NCBI RefSeq assembly: GCF_900094705.1
Contig: NZ_FMAR01000001.1
Span: 434,001-498,000, forward strand
DNA from: Chitinophaga costaii
GTDB lineage: Bacteria > Bacteroidota > Bacteroidia > Chitinophagales > Chitinophagaceae
DNA length: 64,000 bases
Reading direction: 5' to 3'
Below the pieces are notes generated by a model, which saw only the letters and a program-made list of their open reading frames with translations, did no database searches and was not told the DNA's origin. Shown in pieces: positions 17,642 through 25,758 of the stretch; the first letter of the stretch is position 1; each line of letters starts with the position of its first letter. The translations under genes were made by a program, and so were the position numbers.

Positions 17642-19999
17642 ATGGCAAAAAATTTAGTTATAGTCGAATCTCCCGCCAAGGCCAAGACCATAGAAAAGAT
17701 CCTCGGCAGTGATTACGACGTGCGATCCTGCTTCGGGCATATCCGGGACTTGGAGAAAGATGCGATGGGCATCGATATCAATAATAATTTCAAACCCAAA
17801 TATATAGTTCCGGAGGATAAAGAAAAGGTAGTGAAAGAGCTGAAGAAGCTGGCTAAGGATACCCAAGAGGTATGGCTGGCAACGGATGAGGACCGTGAAG
17901 GGGAAGCCATTTCCTGGCACCTTTGCGAAGTACTCGGCCTGGACCCCTATTCTACCAAACGGATTGTATTTCATGAAATTACCAAACCAGCCATTGAACG
18001 GGCGGTGCTAAAGCCACGCCTGGTAAATATGGACCTGGTACACGCCCAGCAGGCCCGCCGCATACTGGACCGTATTGTGGGTTTTGAACTAAGCCCCGTG
18101 CTATGGCGCAAAATGAGCATGCGCAACTCCCTCTCTGCCGGCCGCGTACAATCCGTGGCAGTACGCCTCATTGTAGAACGCGAACGCGAGATCAATCATT
18201 TTAAAAGTGTTAGCACTTTTAAAGTAGAGGCCTATTTTACCGCCAAGGACATTAACGGCAAGAGTGTAACCTTTAAGGCAGAAGGCCCTTCCCGCTTTAA
18301 ATCCGTGGAAGATGCCGAAAAGTTCTTACAGCAATGCGTAGGCGCCTCCTACAGTGTGCGCGACATCCAGGTAAAACCTGCCCGGAAAACACCGGCCGCC
18401 CCCTTTACTACCTCTACCCTCCAGCAAGAAGCCAGCCGCAAGCTGGGCTATAGCGTGTCTAAAACCATGCTCCTGGCCCAAAAACTGTATGAAAGCGGCC
18501 AGATCACCTATATGAGAACAGACTCGGTGAATCTTTCTGAAACGGCGATGACCGATCTGAAAGCCGCCATCGTGAACAATTATGGGGACAAATACTACCA
18601 GGAGCGTAAGTTCAAAAACAAAAACGAATCGGCCCAGGAGGCCCATGAAGCCATCCGTCCCACCTACGCTACTAACCAGAGTGTAGACGACGCCGATACC
18701 CGGAAATTATATGAACTGATCTGGAAACGCACCCTGGCTAGCCAGATGTCGGACGCGGAACTGGAAAAAACCACGGCCAAAATAGCCATCTCCACCAGCC
18801 CCGAAGAGCTTACCGCCAACGGGGAAGTGATGAAGTTCGACGGCTTCCTGAAATTGTACCTGGAAGGCCGCGATGAAGAAGATGTAGCTGACGAAGATGA
18901 TGAACAGGAAGGCAGCCTGCCGCTGCTGGCCATTAAACAGCAACTGGACCTGCGCGAAATGCGCGCCACCGAACGTTTTAGCCGCCCTGCCCCCCGCTAC
19001 ACGGAGGCCTCGCTGGTAAAGAAACTGGAAGAATTGGGCATTGGCCGCCCCTCTACCTACGCCCCCACCATCACTACTGTGCAGAAACGCGGTTATGTGG
19101 AGAAACGCGATAAGGAAGGCATTAAAAGAACTTTCCGCATCCTCACCCTGAAAAACGATCAGATAAAACAGGTGGAAGACCAGGAAAATACCGGCGCCGA
19201 AAAGTCTAAACTGTTTCCCACAGACCTGGGCATGATCGTAACCGACTTCCTGAACCAGTATTTTAATTCAGTGATGGATTATAATTTCACCGCCCGCATT
19301 GAAGGCGAGTTCGATGAGATTGCCAACGGCAAAAAGGTGTGGAACAATATGCTTCAGGATTTTTACAGTCCCTTCCATAAAGATGTGGAAAATACCCTGG
19401 AAAATGCAGAACGCGTAAAAGGCGAACGCCAGCTAGGGGTAGACGAAGCCACCGGCAAACCCATCGTGGCACGCATGGGACGTTATGGCCCCATGATCCA
19501 GATCGGTAAGGTGGAAGATGAGGAAAAGCCCCGCTTTGCCAAGCTGAAACAAACCCAGAGCATAGAAACCATTACGCTGGACGAAGCCATGGAATTGTTC
19601 CGGCTGCCACGCAACCTGGGACAATTTGAAGACCAGGATGTAACGGTGAATATTGGCCGCTTTGGCCCCTATGCTCAACACGATAAACAGTTCTATTCGC
19701 TCAAAAAAGAAATGGACCCGTATACCGTGGAGCTGGACGAAATAGCCCCGCTCATCGCAGAAAAACGTACTGCCAAGAACGAGCGTACTATCAAAGTATT
19801 TGAAAAAGAAAAGATCCAGGTGCTGAAAGGCCCCTATGGCCCTTATCTTAAAGTGGGATTGAAGAACTATAAACTGCCCAAGGAGAAACTGGAACATCCG
19901 GAAGCGCTGACCGTAGAAGAATGTAAAGCTATCATCGAAGAAGCAAAAGCCAACCCACCCAAGAAAAAAGCGCCACCGAGAAAGAAGAAAGCAGAATAG
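17642..19999 (+). CDS. topA: DNA topoisomerase I
   Basis: 785-residue type IA topoisomerase that relaxes negative supercoils. The N-terminal Toprim domain has NLVIVESPAKAKTIEKILG and the acidic metal site ATDEDREGEA. The catalytic Tyr is Y290 in ITYMRTDS. The C-terminus has two topoisomerase C-repeats (GRFGPYAQHD, KGPYGPYLKVG) and a Lys/Pro-rich basic tail instead of the zinc-finger domains of E. coli TopA; no Cys4 motif is present. ATG start at 17642 gives the canonical N-terminus. Confidence 0.97.
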   Translation: MAKNLVIVESPAKAKTIEKILGSDYDVRSCFGHIRDLEKDAMGIDINNNFKPKYIVPEDKEKVVKELKKLAKDTQEVWLATDEDREGEAISWHLCEVLGLDPYSTKRIVFHEITKPAIERAVLKPRLVNMDLVHAQQARRILDRIVGFELSPVLWRKMSMRNSLSAGRVQSVAVRLIVEREREINHFKSVSTFKVEAYFTAKDINGKSVTFKAEGPSRFKSVEDAEKFLQQCVGASYSVRDIQVKPARKTPAAPFTTSTLQQEASRKLGYSVSKTMLLAQKLYESGQITYMRTDSVNLSETAMTDLKAAIVNNYGDKYYQERKFKNKNESAQEAHEAIRPTYATNQSVDDADTRKLYELIWKRTLASQMSDAELEKTTAKIAISTSPEELTANGEVMKFDGFLKLYLEGRDEEDVADEDDEQEGSLPLLAIKQQLDLREMRATERFSRPAPRYTEASLVKKLEELGIGRPSTYAPTITTVQKRGYVEKRDKEGIKRTFRILTLKNDQIKQVEDQENTGAEKSKLFPTDLGMIVTDFLNQYFNSVMDYNFTARIEGEFDEIANGKKVWNNMLQDFYSPFHKDVENTLENAERVKGERQLGVDEATGKPIVARMGRYGPMIQIGKVEDEEKPRFAKLKQTQSIETITLDEAMELFRLPRNLGQFEDQDVTVNIGRFGPYAQHDKQFYSLKKEMDPYTVELDEIAPLIAEKRTAKNERTIKVFEKEKIQVLKGPYGPYLKVGLKNYKLPKEKLEHPEALTVEECKAIIEEAKANPPKKKAPPRKKKAE

Positions 20000-20098
20000 C
20001 TGCATGGCAGCATGTAGTAGCAAACTACCTGAAGGGGTAAGGTGTTATTAGCATGGCGCTTGCAGCCCCCTTATTGTAAGCTTTGCCAATCTACTGCC

Positions 20099-20977
20099 AT
20101 GAACGAGACGAAAGAACTACATGCACTTTTTCATCTCCTGGATGATCCGGATCAGGAGGTGTATGATACCGTAGCCAGCAAAATTTTATTGTATGGCAAA
20201 CAGATTATTCCCAATCTGGAAAACCTCTGGGAAACAATTATCGACGAGTCTGTGCAGGAGCGCATTGAAATGCTCATCCACCGGGTGCATTATGAAGACT
20301 TGCAAGGTAGCTTCCGCGAGTGGATATTGCAGGACATTCCCGATCTGCTGGAGGGCGCTATCCTGGCGGCCAACTATCAGTTTCCCGACCTGGAATCCCG
20401 CAAGGTAATGACGGAAATAGACCGCATTAAGCGCAATATCTGGCTGGAGCTAAATAACTACCTCACGCCGCTGGAACAGGTAAATGTGCTGAATAGTATG
20501 GTGTACAACTATTTTGGCCTCAAGGGCGAGGAAGTATCTTACCAGCGCAAGAATCAGTTCTTCATTAACCAGGTAATAGACGCGAAGCGGGGCAATCCAC
20601 TTTCTAACGGCATCATCTACCAAAGCCTCTGCGCCATGCTAGACCTGCCGGTGTACGCGGTGAGCATTCCCCGCCAGTATATCCTGGCCTACTTCGATAC
20701 CTTCGTAGACTTCGCCTACCCGGTAAATCCGGAAGACTATAAGATCTTGTTTTTCATTGATCCCATCCAGGGCCAAATCTACACCCAGCAGGATGTAGAT
20801 ACCTACCTGAAACGCATCAACGCAGATAAAGATCCGGCTTTCTTTAAACCGCTGACCAACCGGCAGATCATTAGCTTTTTACTGAAAGAAATGGCCAAGT
20901 GTTTTCACGATACCAAGGAGATTTACAAGCCGGATGAATTGCATAACCTATCAGAAATTATTAATGACCAGGAATAA
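20099..20977 (+). CDS. SirB1-like transglutaminase-fold protein
   Basis: 292-residue protein of the SirB1/Transglut_core2 family. The N-terminal third is helical and HEAT-like (DDPDQEVYDTVASKILLYG). The core contains IDAKRGNPLSNGIIYQSLCA and LDLPVYAVSIPRQYILAYFD, matching the RGNPxS block of SirB1; the Cys of a true transglutaminase triad is not obvious, so it is probably not a protease. The ATG at 20099 is preferred to an in-frame ATG-like start at 20042 (TTG), which adds 19 atypical residues. Molecular function unknown. Confidence 0.82.
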   Translation: MNETKELHALFHLLDDPDQEVYDTVASKILLYGKQIIPNLENLWETIIDESVQERIEMLIHRVHYEDLQGSFREWILQDIPDLLEGAILAANYQFPDLESRKVMTEIDRIKRNIWLELNNYLTPLEQVNVLNSMVYNYFGLKGEEVSYQRKNQFFINQVIDAKRGNPLSNGIIYQSLCAMLDLPVYAVSIPRQYILAYFDTFVDFAYPVNPEDYKILFFIDPIQGQIYTQQDVDTYLKRINADKDPAFFKPLTNRQIISFLLKEMAKCFHDTKEIYKPDELHNLSEIINDQE

Positions 20978-21007
20978 AAAGCGGCTGCATTAAGCAGCCG
21001 CTTTTTT
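20977..21007 (+). terminator. Intrinsic terminator after SirB1-like gene
   Basis: Stem GCGGCTGC/GCAGCCGC with a five-base loop, an A-run before and T6 after, starting at the stop codon. Confidence 0.88.
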
Positions 21008-21022
21008 AATACCTATCCCCAC

Positions 21023-21046
21023 AAAAAAAGCAACCTTACCGGTTGC
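21023..21046 (-). terminator. Intrinsic terminator after prc-like gene
   Basis: On the minus strand GCAACC/GGTTGC with a short loop is followed by T7. It lies 31 bases beyond the protease stop, back-to-back with the plus-strand terminator. Confidence 0.8.
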
Positions 21047-21076
21047 CTCCTTTGTAGTTATAAACCATTTGAACAC

Positions 21077-23218
21077 TTAATCTTGTTTTACAGAAGCAGT
21101 TTTGTTTTGCTGCAGCTTAGGGAGGGAAATGCCTATCAGGTCGTCCATCACGTTTACAGCTTCATCCAGGTACATATCTTTGGTACGTACTTTCAGCCAC
21201 TCCTTGTTTCGGGCTAGCTTCATGGTATCATTGCCGTATTTGTCGAGGTCTGCTTTCAGGTTCACGATGTTCAGGGCCTTCACGCTTTCACCAGCGCTGT
21301 CGTACTTCTTCAGCATGCTGGCATTTTTCTTCTGCTCTGCTTTGAAAACATTTTCATCCAGGGAAAAAGCTTCCTGTTTGTCCATGTTTTTCACCGTGTT
21401 AATATTTTCTTGCAATAGTTTGAAGTGCTGGTTATTGGCCATGCGGGCTTCGCTCTTTTTACGTAGCGCAGCACCATCTACCGGGTATATCCAGGGGGTA
21501 AAGGCCGCTTTGGGTATCTCATCATAAGCCAGGGCATCGCTATCTCTGCGTTCTGCAACATCGGCATATGGATCGGGCAGTACTACATCAGACTCTACGC
21601 CTTTGCGTTGGGTGGAACCACCATTGATACGGTAAAATTTCTGGATGGTAAGTTTAATGGCACCCAGGCTACCGCCAATGTCTGCCTTGTTTGGATAGAA
21701 GTCATCCAGTGGGAACATGCGCTGCACAGTGCCTTTACCGAAAGTAGACTTGCTACCAATGATAACAGCGCGTTTGTAATCCTGCATGGCTGCGGCCATA
21801 ATTTCGGAAGCAGAAGCGCTGTATTCATTCACCATAATGGCCAGGGGACCATCATATTGTACCGTCTTGTCGCGATCACGCAACGTGGTGGCTTCGCCGC
21901 CGCGGCTGCGTACCTGTACAATGGGACCTTCCGGAATGAAAAGACCACCCATCGTCACCACATCGGAGAGAGAACCGCCCCCGTTGTAGCGCAGGTCCAG
22001 GATGATACCGTCTACCTTTTCGGCTTTCAGTTTCTGAATTTCCTTGGCTACATCTTCTGCGCAGCGGTGGCCGTTGCGGTCCTGGAAGTCGTTATAGAAT
22101 TCCGGCAGGTAGATGTATCCAATCTTATGGGAACCATTAATGATAGCGGATTTGGCAAAAGTTTCGTCTGTCGTAATTTCATCGCGTACCAGGGGTATTT
22201 CTTTTACCGTACCGTCTACGCTTTTCACTGTAAGTTTCACCACGCTGCCTTTTTCGCCACGGATCACCTTCACGGCGTCTTCCACGGCATAGCCGGTGAT
22301 GTCCAGGGGTTCTTTATCGCCCTGGGCTACTTTCAATATCACATCATTGGCTTTAAGCTGGCCCTGCTTAGAGGCGGGGCTGCCTGGCACTATACTTACA
22401 ATGTGGATGCGACCATCTGCCTCTTGCAACTGGGCACCAATGCCATAAAACTTACCTGCCATCTGCTCTTCAAAATAGCGTTTCTCGTCTGGCGGGAAGT
22501 AATCAGTATGCGGGTCCATCGTGTTGGTGATGGCATTTACATAATAACTGAAACGGGCGTTATCGTCTTCCTTGTTTTTCAGGCGGTCGAAATAACGGTC
22601 GTATAATTTTTTTACTTTACCTCGGGCTTCAGCTTCCAACTGGGCGTCGGTTTTTACCACCGCACCTGCCTTGTTTTTTTCCTTATCACGCAGGTCCTTA
22701 GCATCTTCCAGGTTTTGTAGGGTGCGATACTTTAATATCTTACGCCATGCTTCTTTGCGGGCAGCTTCGTCTGCCGGGTAGGTCAGTTTATCTTCGTCCA
22801 ATACCACCGATTCCTGTACAGTGAAGTCGAAAGGCTTGGCAAGTATTTCCGGGTAAATGGTAGCTACTTCCGCCACGCGTTGTTTAATGATCTCATTGCT
22901 CTTGTTGAAGAACAAAACAGGTTCTCCCCGCAGTTCATCATCGATGTGGGTAGACAGCGGCGCCAAGGCGTCAATATCTTTCTGGAGGAAAAATTTCTTT
23001 TCTACGTCCAGGGTTTTCAGGTATTTATCTACTACTTCTTTAGAAAAAGCATCGTCAATAGGGCGGGGCTGGTAATGGCCTTCTTTTAATACCTGGCCAA
23101 TCAGATTCATAATTACTTCATACCGGCCCGGGGGGTCGTTACGCCCGTATTTGCTGAAAGCAAGGATGCCTGCAGATATGCAAAGCAGCGCAGCGGGAAT
23201 CATTAGTTTTAATCTCAT
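21077..23218 (-). CDS. prc: C-terminal processing peptidase (Prc/Tsp type)
   Basis: 713-residue periplasmic protease of family S41A, full-length Tsp type. A signal/anchor segment is at 4-20. An N-terminal helical domain precedes the PDZ domain (about 255-335, FYGIGAQLQ and GSPASKQGQLKANDVI). In the peptidase core, the predicted Ser-Lys dyad is S469 in NEYSASASE and K495 in STFGKGTVQ. A C-terminal DUF3340-type helical domain follows (about 590-700). Known members degrade periplasmic proteins from their C-termini. A single gene with its own promoter and terminator. Confidence 0.94.
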   Translation of the reverse strand: MRLKLMIPAALLCISAGILAFSKYGRNDPPGRYEVIMNLIGQVLKEGHYQPRPIDDAFSKEVVDKYLKTLDVEKKFFLQKDIDALAPLSTHIDDELRGEPVLFFNKSNEIIKQRVAEVATIYPEILAKPFDFTVQESVVLDEDKLTYPADEAARKEAWRKILKYRTLQNLEDAKDLRDKEKNKAGAVVKTDAQLEAEARGKVKKLYDRYFDRLKNKEDDNARFSYYVNAITNTMDPHTDYFPPDEKRYFEEQMAGKFYGIGAQLQEADGRIHIVSIVPGSPASKQGQLKANDVILKVAQGDKEPLDITGYAVEDAVKVIRGEKGSVVKLTVKSVDGTVKEIPLVRDEITTDETFAKSAIINGSHKIGYIYLPEFYNDFQDRNGHRCAEDVAKEIQKLKAEKVDGIILDLRYNGGGSLSDVVTMGGLFIPEGPIVQVRSRGGEATTLRDRDKTVQYDGPLAIMVNEYSASASEIMAAAMQDYKRAVIIGSKSTFGKGTVQRMFPLDDFYPNKADIGGSLGAIKLTIQKFYRINGGSTQRKGVESDVVLPDPYADVAERRDSDALAYDEIPKAAFTPWIYPVDGAALRKKSEARMANNQHFKLLQENINTVKNMDKQEAFSLDENVFKAEQKKNASMLKKYDSAGESVKALNIVNLKADLDKYGNDTMKLARNKEWLKVRTKDMYLDEAVNVMDDLIGISLPKLQQNKTASVKQD

Positions 23219-23243
23219 ATAACAATCCTTAAAAACGTTCCAT

Positions 23244-23251
23244 CAAATATA
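23244..23251 (-). promoter_or_regulatory. -7 promoter element for prc-like gene
   Basis: TATATTTG, an exact TAnnTTTG match, 25 bases upstream of the ATG on the minus strand. No convincing -33 element at 19-21 bases. Confidence 0.55.
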
Positions 23252-23509
23252 ATCTAAAAGACACCCCTACGTTGAAAAGAGGCCGCCTATTTAACAAAAA
23301 ATTACAAGGACGGCTGCTGTAGCCGCTTTGCTGGTAAGGAAGGCTATATAAGGCAGTATTGCAAGGATAAACCCATCACTATTGTTGCGCCAGCTTTTCC
23401 CCTATTTTCCTCCCATGGAGGCAGGGATGGCCCCGGAATACCCCCTTAATTTATAGCCTATTTCCGACTTATCCGTCTAAAGCAACGAGGTGTTTCAGGC
23501 TGTTTTCTT

Positions 23510-23517
23510 TAGTTTTG
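23510..23517 (+). promoter_or_regulatory. -7 promoter element for MFS gene
   Basis: TAGTTTTG, an exact TAnnTTTG match, 18 bases before the predicted TTG start at 23536. The short distance implies a very short 5' leader. Confidence 0.5.
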
Positions 23518-23535
23518 TAAAAAATCTCCAACGCT

Positions 23536-24801
23536 TTGGCAGACGCTCCTTCAGACATACCGTCGAAAAACGATCCTTACGCATCATTACGCTACCGTGA
23601 ATTTTTGTTTTACCTGGTGATCCGTTTTGCCCTTGTTTTTGCCCTCAACATGCAGTTTGCAGTAGTGGAATGGCGGGTGTACCAGCTTACGCACGACGCC
23701 TTTTCCCTGGGTCTTTTGGGCTTGGCCGAAGTGATTCCTTCTGTGGGGCTGGCCCTCTTTGCCGGCCATATTGTAGACAAGATGGAGAAGCGGGGTATGC
23801 TGCTCAAATGTGTAATCGCCTACCTGGCCATAGGTATGGCCCTCTTTGGCCTTACCTGGCAGCCGGTTACCCAGCACCTTACGCAGCACGCCACCCTCAT
23901 AGGCATTTATTCTTTAGTATTCATTGGCGGCATTGTGCGAGCCTTTCTCAGTCCGTCTACCTTTACTCTCATGGCCCTGCTGGTGCCGCGTGAGCTGTAT
24001 GCCAATGCCTCTACCTGGAGCAGCTCTGCCTGGCAAATAGGTGCCGTGCTGGGACCGGGCCTGGGCGGCTTTTTCATTAAATGGTTTGGCGTACATGGGG
24101 CCATGCTGGCCGTGGTGCTGGTATTCCTGCTGCCCCTGTTCAGCCTTTTGCAAATAAAGCCCAAACCCATTTATTACCACCCTAAAGATGGCGATGTGTT
24201 CAAAAGCCTGGCGGAAGGCATGCATTTCGTGTGGAATACCAAAGTAGTACTGGGCGCCATGGCCCTGGATATGTTTGCCGTACTATTTGGCGGGGCAGTA
24301 AGTATGCTGCCGGCATTTGCTACAGACATCCTGCACGTAGGTTCCCAGGGGTATGGCATGCTGCGGGCCGCTCCGGCCATTGGTTCTACCATCACCATGT
24401 TTATACTGGCCTACTACCCCCTGAAGCAGAAGCCCGGCATTAAGCTGCTGGCGGCGGTGTTTGGTTTTGGACTTTGCATGATTATATTTGGCATTTCCAC
24501 TAGCTTTTTCCTGTCGGTGTTCGTACTATTCCTCAGCGGCGTGGTAGATGGCGTGAGCGTGATCACCCGGCAAACCATCCTGCAATTAAAAACCCCGGAT
24601 GAAATGCGGGGCCGGGTGGCCTCTGTTAGCTCCATGTTCGTAGGATCGTCTAATGAGCTGGGAGCGTTTGAAAGTGGCTTTGCTGCCAAGTTGATGGGCC
24701 TGGTGCCTTCCGTGGTGTTTGGCGGCTGCGTAACCCTGGGAGTGGTGGTCACTACTTATATTATTTCGCCAGCCATGCGCAAACTGGACCTGAAAGCGTA
24801 A
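23536..24801 (+). CDS. MFS transporter (exporter-like)
   Basis: 421-residue major facilitator superfamily protein with about 12 membrane segments, resembling the EntS/MFS_3 exporter group: YREFLFYLVIRFALVFALNMQF in helix 1, the GHIVDKMEKRG loop between helices 2 and 3, and PDEMRGRVASVSSMFVG between helices 10 and 11. The start is TTG; no in-frame ATG occurs before residue 39, inside helix 1, so the TTG start is preferred. Substrate unknown. It stands alone, bounded by a promoter and a terminator. Confidence 0.87.
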   Translation: MADAPSDIPSKNDPYASLRYREFLFYLVIRFALVFALNMQFAVVEWRVYQLTHDAFSLGLLGLAEVIPSVGLALFAGHIVDKMEKRGMLLKCVIAYLAIGMALFGLTWQPVTQHLTQHATLIGIYSLVFIGGIVRAFLSPSTFTLMALLVPRELYANASTWSSSAWQIGAVLGPGLGGFFIKWFGVHGAMLAVVLVFLLPLFSLLQIKPKPIYYHPKDGDVFKSLAEGMHFVWNTKVVLGAMALDMFAVLFGGAVSMLPAFATDILHVGSQGYGMLRAAPAIGSTITMFILAYYPLKQKPGIKLLAAVFGFGLCMIIFGISTSFFLSVFVLFLSGVVDGVSVITRQTILQLKTPDEMRGRVASVSSMFVGSSNELGAFESGFAAKLMGLVPSVVFGGCVTLGVVVTTYIISPAMRKLDLKA

Positions 24802-24820
24802 TATCTTTTACTATACAACG

Positions 24821-24860
24821 AAAAATGCCCATCCGCCGTGAAGTGGATGGGCATTTTTTA
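24821..24860 (+). terminator. Intrinsic terminator after MFS gene
   Basis: Stem AATGCCCATCC/GGATGGGCATT with a ten-base loop and flanking A and T runs; usable in both directions. Confidence 0.88.
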
Positions 24861-24926
24861 GAATGGTGCAAAGCGGGTGAAGGCCTTATTGCAGGCATGC
24901 CATAGCGGAGTTAAAGCTCACATTTA

Positions 24927-24989
24927 TCCCAGGATAAGCCTAGGACAAAGCGTAGCAAAACCCACAGTCCTCCCAGGATAAGCCTAGGA
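24927..24989. repeat. Pair of 19-bp direct repeats containing a palindrome
   Basis: TCCCAGGATAAGCCTAGGA occurs at 24927-24945 and again at 24971-24989 (period 44). Part of the first copy lies in the perfect inverted repeat TTATCCCAGGATAA. Located between the MFS terminator and the 3' end of the Cys-cluster gene. Could be a REP-like element or a decayed bidirectional structure. Confidence 0.6.
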
Positions 24990-25007
24990 TAAAAGCATAC
25001 CAGCATT

Positions 25008-25499
25008 TTATTGCACAATCTTTTTAAGCCGGTCCAGCACATAATACACCGCCGGGCAGATCACCGAATTTTCGTAGGTGATATTGGGCCGTTTTATAAA
25101 ATCGTAACTATCGGTATACGGATAATTGCCGCAATCGCCGGGACGCACGTCATAAATGCCACATTTATTGTCGGCTTCCAGGAAGGGACAAGGCGTAAAT
25201 TGCACCACGTAATCCGCATCACTGTCCAGCCGCAGGTAGGTATCCATAAAGGTGCCTTCCTTCATACCCAAGAACTTGGAAATACGCTTAATATCCGGTG
25301 GTTTAAAACGGGGGCTGATGGTTTTACAGCATCCTGCACATTCCAGGCAATCTATTTTGGAAAAGGCTTCTTCATGTAAGGCTGGCAGGTGCTTCTCTAC
25401 CCCCTTGCCCTTGCGATTTTGCAGCTTGGCCAGGAACTGCTTGTGCTGCTTCTGCTGCTCCACAGCCTTCTCCTGCCAGTTTTCTAAAGATTTGTCCAT
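25008..25499 (-). CDS. YkgJ family Cys-cluster protein
   Basis: 163-residue protein with the CxxCxxCC cluster of the YkgJ/UPF0153 family (CLECAGCCKTISPRF, about 55-70) and a second set of Cys (CPFLEADNKCGIYDVRPGDC, about 108-127). Together they probably bind a zinc ion or an Fe-S cluster. The ATG at 25499 is preferred over an upstream start (25574) that would add 25 atypical residues overlapping the gcvP upstream region. Function unknown. Confidence 0.87.
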   Translation of the reverse strand: MDKSLENWQEKAVEQQKQHKQFLAKLQNRKGKGVEKHLPALHEEAFSKIDCLECAGCCKTISPRFKPPDIKRISKFLGMKEGTFMDTYLRLDSDADYVVQFTPCPFLEADNKCGIYDVRPGDCGNYPYTDSYDFIKRPNITYENSVICPAVYYVLDRLKKIVQ

Positions 25500-25696
25500 T
25501 ACATGGCAAAGGTAAGGGGGAAAAATGGTCCGGCTCACAGCTTTTATGATGAGGGCACCGTTAAGGCCTTGCAAGGATGCCGCAAGCTGGCTGCTACCCC
25601 AGGCAGCCGCTCTTACTCCAATCTACAATTTCATGACAAAGTAGGCATAACAGCAGGGGCATTTATCAATCCATTATCCGCATTGGGGAGCGCTTC

Positions 25697-25727
25697 TTGG
25701 CGGTTGTTTAAAACTATGCTAATTTTG
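25697..25727 (+). promoter_or_regulatory. Promoter for gcvP
   Basis: -33 TTG at 25697-25699, a 20-base spacer and an exact -7 box TAATTTTG at 25720-25727, 31 bases before the gcvP ATG. Fits the Bacteroidota TTG-N19-21-TAnnTTTG rule. Confidence 0.6.
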
Positions 25728-25758
25728 CCCATTCTTTCATATTTACCTGCTTTACATA

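Larger units (their letters stand above)
23219..23535. other. Divergent intergenic region between prc-like and MFS genes
   Basis: 317 bases with no open frame of interest. It carries the -7 boxes of both divergent genes near its ends (23244-23251 minus, 23510-23517 plus). Nothing else was recognised in the middle. Confidence 0.5.

Noticed and set aside
21608..22606. 332-codon plus-strand frame opposite the prc-like gene
   Set aside because: Antisense shadow of a complete, well-recognised protease gene.
25575..25758. Glycine riboswitch before gcvP
   Set aside because: The 184 bases show no recognisable glycine aptamer pair; only a promoter was found.
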